NCBI GenBank assembly: GCA_019636845.1
Contig: JAHBWV010000001.1
Coordinates: 2,542,001 to 2,606,000 of the forward strand
Reading direction: 5' to 3'
Origin: Phycisphaeraceae bacterium
GTDB taxonomy: Bacteria > Planctomycetota > Phycisphaerae > Phycisphaerales > UBA1924
Length of the DNA: 64,000 nucleotides
Part shown: positions 61,391 to 64,000 of the stretch, in pieces
How the letters are laid out: each line of letters begins with the position of its first letter
Numbering within the stretch: position 1 is the stretch's first letter
Notes under the pieces: generated by a model
Database searches by the model: none
The model's input: the letters and a program-made list of their open reading frames with translations, nothing else
Told to the model about the DNA's origin: nothing
Translations under genes and position numbers: made by a program

Positions 61391-62500
61391 ATGCGCCGAC
61401 TGTTGCCGATCCGATGCGTCGTCCTTGCGCTCTGCGCAATCGCCGCCGCATCCCACACCCACCTCGCCCACGCGCAGTCCATCACCGTCAAAGATCTCGC
61501 CCGCGTTAAAGGAGAAGGCGAGTCAGTCCTCAGGGGCGTCGGTCTTGTCATGGGCCTCCCAGGCACCGGCGACTCCGGCAAGGAACTCGTCTCCGCGCGC
61601 CCGCTCGCCCAGGTTCTCCAGAACGCCGGAGTCCCGGTCCCCGACCTGAAAGAACTCCAGAAGAGCAAGTCCGTCGCCCTCGTCATGGTCACCTGCACCG
61701 TCCCCGCCAGCGGCGCACTCACCGACGACCGACTCGACGTCCACATCGCAACCCTCAACTCCGCCAAGTCGATCAGGGGCGGCCGCCTCTTCCTCTCCCC
61801 CCTCTCCGGACCCATCCCGGGCCAGGCCGTCTTCGCCATTGCCGAGGGAGCCGTCGAGATCGAAGACCCATCAGTCCCCACAACCGGTCGCGTACGCCTC
61901 GGTGCACGCCTCGTCCGAGACATCCCCACAGGCACGATCTCACGCACCTTCGACCTCGTCCTCGAACCCACATTCTCCGGCTGGAGTGCCGCCTCCCAAA
62001 TCGCCATCGCCATCAACGACGGCTACTTCGCCTCCCCCATCCACCGAGGCCCCCCGGTCGCCGTTCAGGTTGACGACCGTGTCATCCGAATCCAGATCCC
62101 CGACCCCGAACTCGACAACCCGGGACCCTTTGTCGCAGACGTCATGAGCACGCCCCTCAACCCCGAACTCCTGCGCCTCCCCGCCATGGTCGTCGTCAAC
62201 TCACGCACCGGCGCGATCATCGTCACGAAGGATGTCCGCATCGGACCCGTCGCGATCACCCACAAAGACCTCACGATCACGACCACCGTCCCCGCCCCTG
62301 TCCCCTCCCCCGCCGACCCGCTCATCGAGCGGTCCCGTTGGGCCGGGCTCGAAACCGACGCCCGTCCCGTCGAACAGGCACGACTCTCAGACCTCCTCCG
62401 CGCCCTCGACCGCCTCGACATCCCATCCCAGGACCAGATCGAGATCCTCCAGACCCTCCACAAGTCCGGGCGTCTCCACGCACGCCTCGTGATCGACTGA
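61391..62500 (+). CDS. flgI: Flagellar P-ring protein FlgI
   Basis: Forms the periplasmic P ring around the rod, so the cell has a Gram-negative type envelope. The 369-residue protein has a signal peptide (about 1-29, ending HLAHAQ) and a mature protein starting ITVKDLARVKGEGESVLRGVGLVMGLPGTGDSG (within residues 31-63). MVVVNSRTGAIIV follows later. ATG has GGGAG six bases upstream. It leads the second flagellar block; no flgH (L ring) is in the window. Confidence 0.95.
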   Translation: MRRLLPIRCVVLALCAIAAASHTHLAHAQSITVKDLARVKGEGESVLRGVGLVMGLPGTGDSGKELVSARPLAQVLQNAGVPVPDLKELQKSKSVALVMVTCTVPASGALTDDRLDVHIATLNSAKSIRGGRLFLSPLSGPIPGQAVFAIAEGAVEIEDPSVPTTGRVRLGARLVRDIPTGTISRTFDLVLEPTFSGWSAASQIAIAINDGYFASPIHRGPPVAVQVDDRVIRIQIPDPELDNPGPFVADVMSTPLNPELLRLPAMVVVNSRTGAIIVTKDVRIGPVAITHKDLTITTTVPAPVPSPADPLIERSRWAGLETDARPVEQARLSDLLRALDRLDIPSQDQIEILQTLHKSGRLHARLVID

Positions 62501-62514
62501 CGAGCAACACATAC

Positions 62515-62889
62515 ATGCCCACCGATACCACCATCTCCAACCCCTTGCTGTCTCGCACACAACTCCCGCCCCACGCCACCCCCGTGGCCCCGGGCAGCGC
62601 GATCCGGAGCCAACGCTCCTTCGCCGAAGTCATGTCCATCGCCGACAGAGGCCCCCTCGCCACCCCGCCGACTCCGCGCGAGATCGCCGAGACCTTCGTC
62701 TCCGTCGCCCTCGTCCAGCCCATCCTCGCCCAGGCACGCGAAACCACATGGGCCGCAGAGCCCTTCGCACCCTCACAGGCCGAGAAACAGTTCGGCGCAC
62801 TCCTCGACGCGCAGGTCGCGCGCGAGATCACCTCCGCCGCACGACTCCCGCTCGTCGACCGACTGGCACGCGATATGCGGAGAGTCTGA
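62515..62889 (+). CDS. FlgJ-like rod-binding protein (N-terminal domain only)
   Basis: The 124-residue product has the rod-binding type helical core (AETFVSVALVQPIL, then FAPSQAEKQFGALLDAQVAREI) of FlgJ but no muramidase domain. Such short forms occur in many bacteria. It begins 14 bp after flgI and precedes flgN. Confidence 0.72.
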   Translation: MPTDTTISNPLLSRTQLPPHATPVAPGSAIRSQRSFAEVMSIADRGPLATPPTPREIAETFVSVALVQPILAQARETTWAAEPFAPSQAEKQFGALLDAQVAREITSAARLPLVDRLARDMRRV

Positions 62890-62943
62890 CCAAGCCCTGC
62901 GCCAGCCCCCACACCCCGGACGAACACCGCCGGAGCCGCACGG

Positions 62944-63453
62944 ATGTCCCAACGCCGAGCACACAAAGACAACACCGACTCGGCTCTCGGCTCCCAGCTC
63001 GAATCGCTCCTCCACGCCCTCATCGCGGCACACGACCGCCTCGGCGAAGCCGTCGAAGCCCACCGGGTCGCGATCTCACTCGCCGACAGCGAAGGCATCC
63101 GCCTCGCCATCGATGCGCAGACCGAGGCCCTCACACAGATCGCCGATCTCGAACGCGCCCGCGCCGCGCTCGTCGGCAACGGCCAGCCCCGCACCATCAC
63201 CGAACTCGCCGCAGATCTCCCGGAGCCCGAACGCTCACGCATCATCACCCTCGCCTCCGAACTCCGAACACTCATCGGCGAACTCCGCTCAAACCAGGCC
63301 GTCGTCAGATCCGCCACACGCTCCCTCCTCTCCCACACGCAAGGGCTCATGGCCCAGGTCGGAGCCGCACTCAGCCACGCAGGCACATACGGACGCGCAG
63401 GCAAAGTCCAGAGCACAACCCCCGCGTGCGCCGCACTGGATCTCTCCACATGA
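62944..63453 (+). CDS. flgN: FlgN-family export chaperone
   Basis: The 169-residue, mostly helical protein (SQLESLLHALIAAHDRLGEAVEAHRVA, then AQTEALTQIADLERARAAL) fits FlgN, the chaperone for FlgK and FlgL. It lies directly before flgK, overlapping it by ATGA, as in many flagellar clusters. It is more likely the real FlgN than the similar gene at 26812. Confidence 0.75.
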   Translation: MSQRRAHKDNTDSALGSQLESLLHALIAAHDRLGEAVEAHRVAISLADSEGIRLAIDAQTEALTQIADLERARAALVGNGQPRTITELAADLPEPERSRIITLASELRTLIGELRSNQAVVRSATRSLLSHTQGLMAQVGAALSHAGTYGRAGKVQSTTPACAALDLST

Positions 63454-64000
63454 GTCTCTCCGCAGCCATGCAGATCGGTCGCACCGCGCTGAGCGCAAGC
63501 CAGCTCGGCATCGCCACGACCGGCAACAACATGGCAAACGCCGCGACGCCCGGCTACAGACGCCAGCTCGCAACCCTCACCCCCTCAAAGGGCGCAGGCC
63601 GCGGCCTCGCCGGCTCCGTCGGCCTCGGAGTCGCCATCGCCGACATCCGCCGCCAGGTCTCCATCTCGCTCGAAAACCGCACCCGCGGCGCACTCTCCGA
63701 CGAGCACGCCTCCTACGCAAGGCAGAACATCCTCGGCGCCATTGAGACCGCCCTCGGCGAACTCGGCGACAACGACCTCTCCTCCCAGCTCTCATCCTTC
63801 TTCAACGCATGGTCGGAACGCGCCAACCTCGTGCAATCCAGTGCGGTCGTCGTGCAGGAAGGCCGCTCCCTCTCCTCATTCATCCAGCGCCTGCGGGGCG
63901 AACTCACCTCTCAACGCACGCAGCTCGACCAGGAACTCGGACAGGCCTCCCTCCGCGCCAACGACCTCATCGACCGCATCGCCGGACTCAACACCGCGAT
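63450..64000 (+). CDS. flgK: Flagellar hook-associated protein FlgK (partial, runs off the window)
   Basis: The first junction protein between hook and filament. The 183 codons visible begin MSLSAAMQIGRTALSASQLG, with the N-terminal motif TTGNNMANAATPGYRRQ. No stop occurs up to the end of the window, so the gene continues beyond it. The ATG overlaps the flgN stop (ATGA). Confidence 0.93.
   Translation, partial: MSLSAAMQIGRTALSASQLGIATTGNNMANAATPGYRRQLATLTPSKGAGRGLAGSVGLGVAIADIRRQVSISLENRTRGALSDEHASYARQNILGAIETALGELGDNDLSSQLSSFFNAWSERANLVQSSAVVVQEGRSLSSFIQRLRGELTSQRTQLDQELGQASLRANDLIDRIAGLNTA

Noticed and set aside
1-64000. CRISPR arrays, tRNA or rRNA genes, insertion sequences, prophage
   Set aside because: No regularly spaced repeats, tRNA T-loop signatures, transposase or phage motifs were seen on either strand.

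Overview
The window looks like a chromosome segment of a GC-rich, motile, Gram-negative-type bacterium, most probably a planctomycete of the Phycisphaerae group (inference). The signs are a long PPi-type phosphofructokinase, exported CGCT-motif DUF1573 and dockerin/PEP-CTERM proteins, large secreted peptidases and a complete flagellar export locus. No rRNA, tRNA, CRISPR array, prophage or insertion sequence was seen.

Region 1 (about 0.07-27.3 kb, all minus strand) is a flagellar superlocus. In transcription order it runs: FlgN-like protein, cytosolic histidine kinase, sigma-54 response regulator, flgB, flgC, fliE, fliF, fliG, fliH, fliI, fliJ, a motE-like gene, fliK, flgD, a TIGR02530-type gene, flgE, a two-helix membrane protein, fliL, fliN, fliO, fliP, fliQ, fliR, flhB, flhA, flhF, flhG, a small membrane protein and fliA, then folK behind a terminator. 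Most junctions overlap (ATGA or TGATG). fliM, motA, motB and flbD are absent from the places they usually occupy in such clusters.

Region 2 (27.3-42 kb, minus strand) holds a TPR protein and an RDD-family membrane protein, a PPi-type phosphofructokinase, and a tight cassette of GNAT, ATP-grasp, ATP-grasp and GNAT genes. These are followed by a free methionine-R-sulfoxide reductase, rpsR, a MauE/DoxX-rhodanese-DUF1573 thiol trio, a dockerin protein, and dusB interrupted by an in-frame heptamer-repeat insert. The ATP-grasp/GNAT cassette and the thiol trio are the best candidates for undescribed systems.

Region 3 (41.9-61.1 kb, mixed strands) holds a glycosyltransferase, a DEAD-box helicase behind a structured leader, and a run of exported proteins (M16 peptidase, amidohydrolase, lipoprotein, zinc metalloprotease). 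It also has YihY, HIT, coaD, a NeuB/SAF sialic-acid-type synthase, a PilZ protein, a PEP-CTERM protein and a PIN/TRAM membrane protein.

Region 4 (61.1-64 kb, plus strand) has a small SRP RNA gene (ffs), read from its conserved apical motif and a 21-bp closing helix, then a second flagellar block: flgI, a flgJ-like gene, flgN and flgK, which runs off the window. A sigma-54-like promoter precedes flgI, consistent with the sigma-54 regulator in region 1. Many flagellar genes use GTG or TTG starts with good ribosome binding sites.
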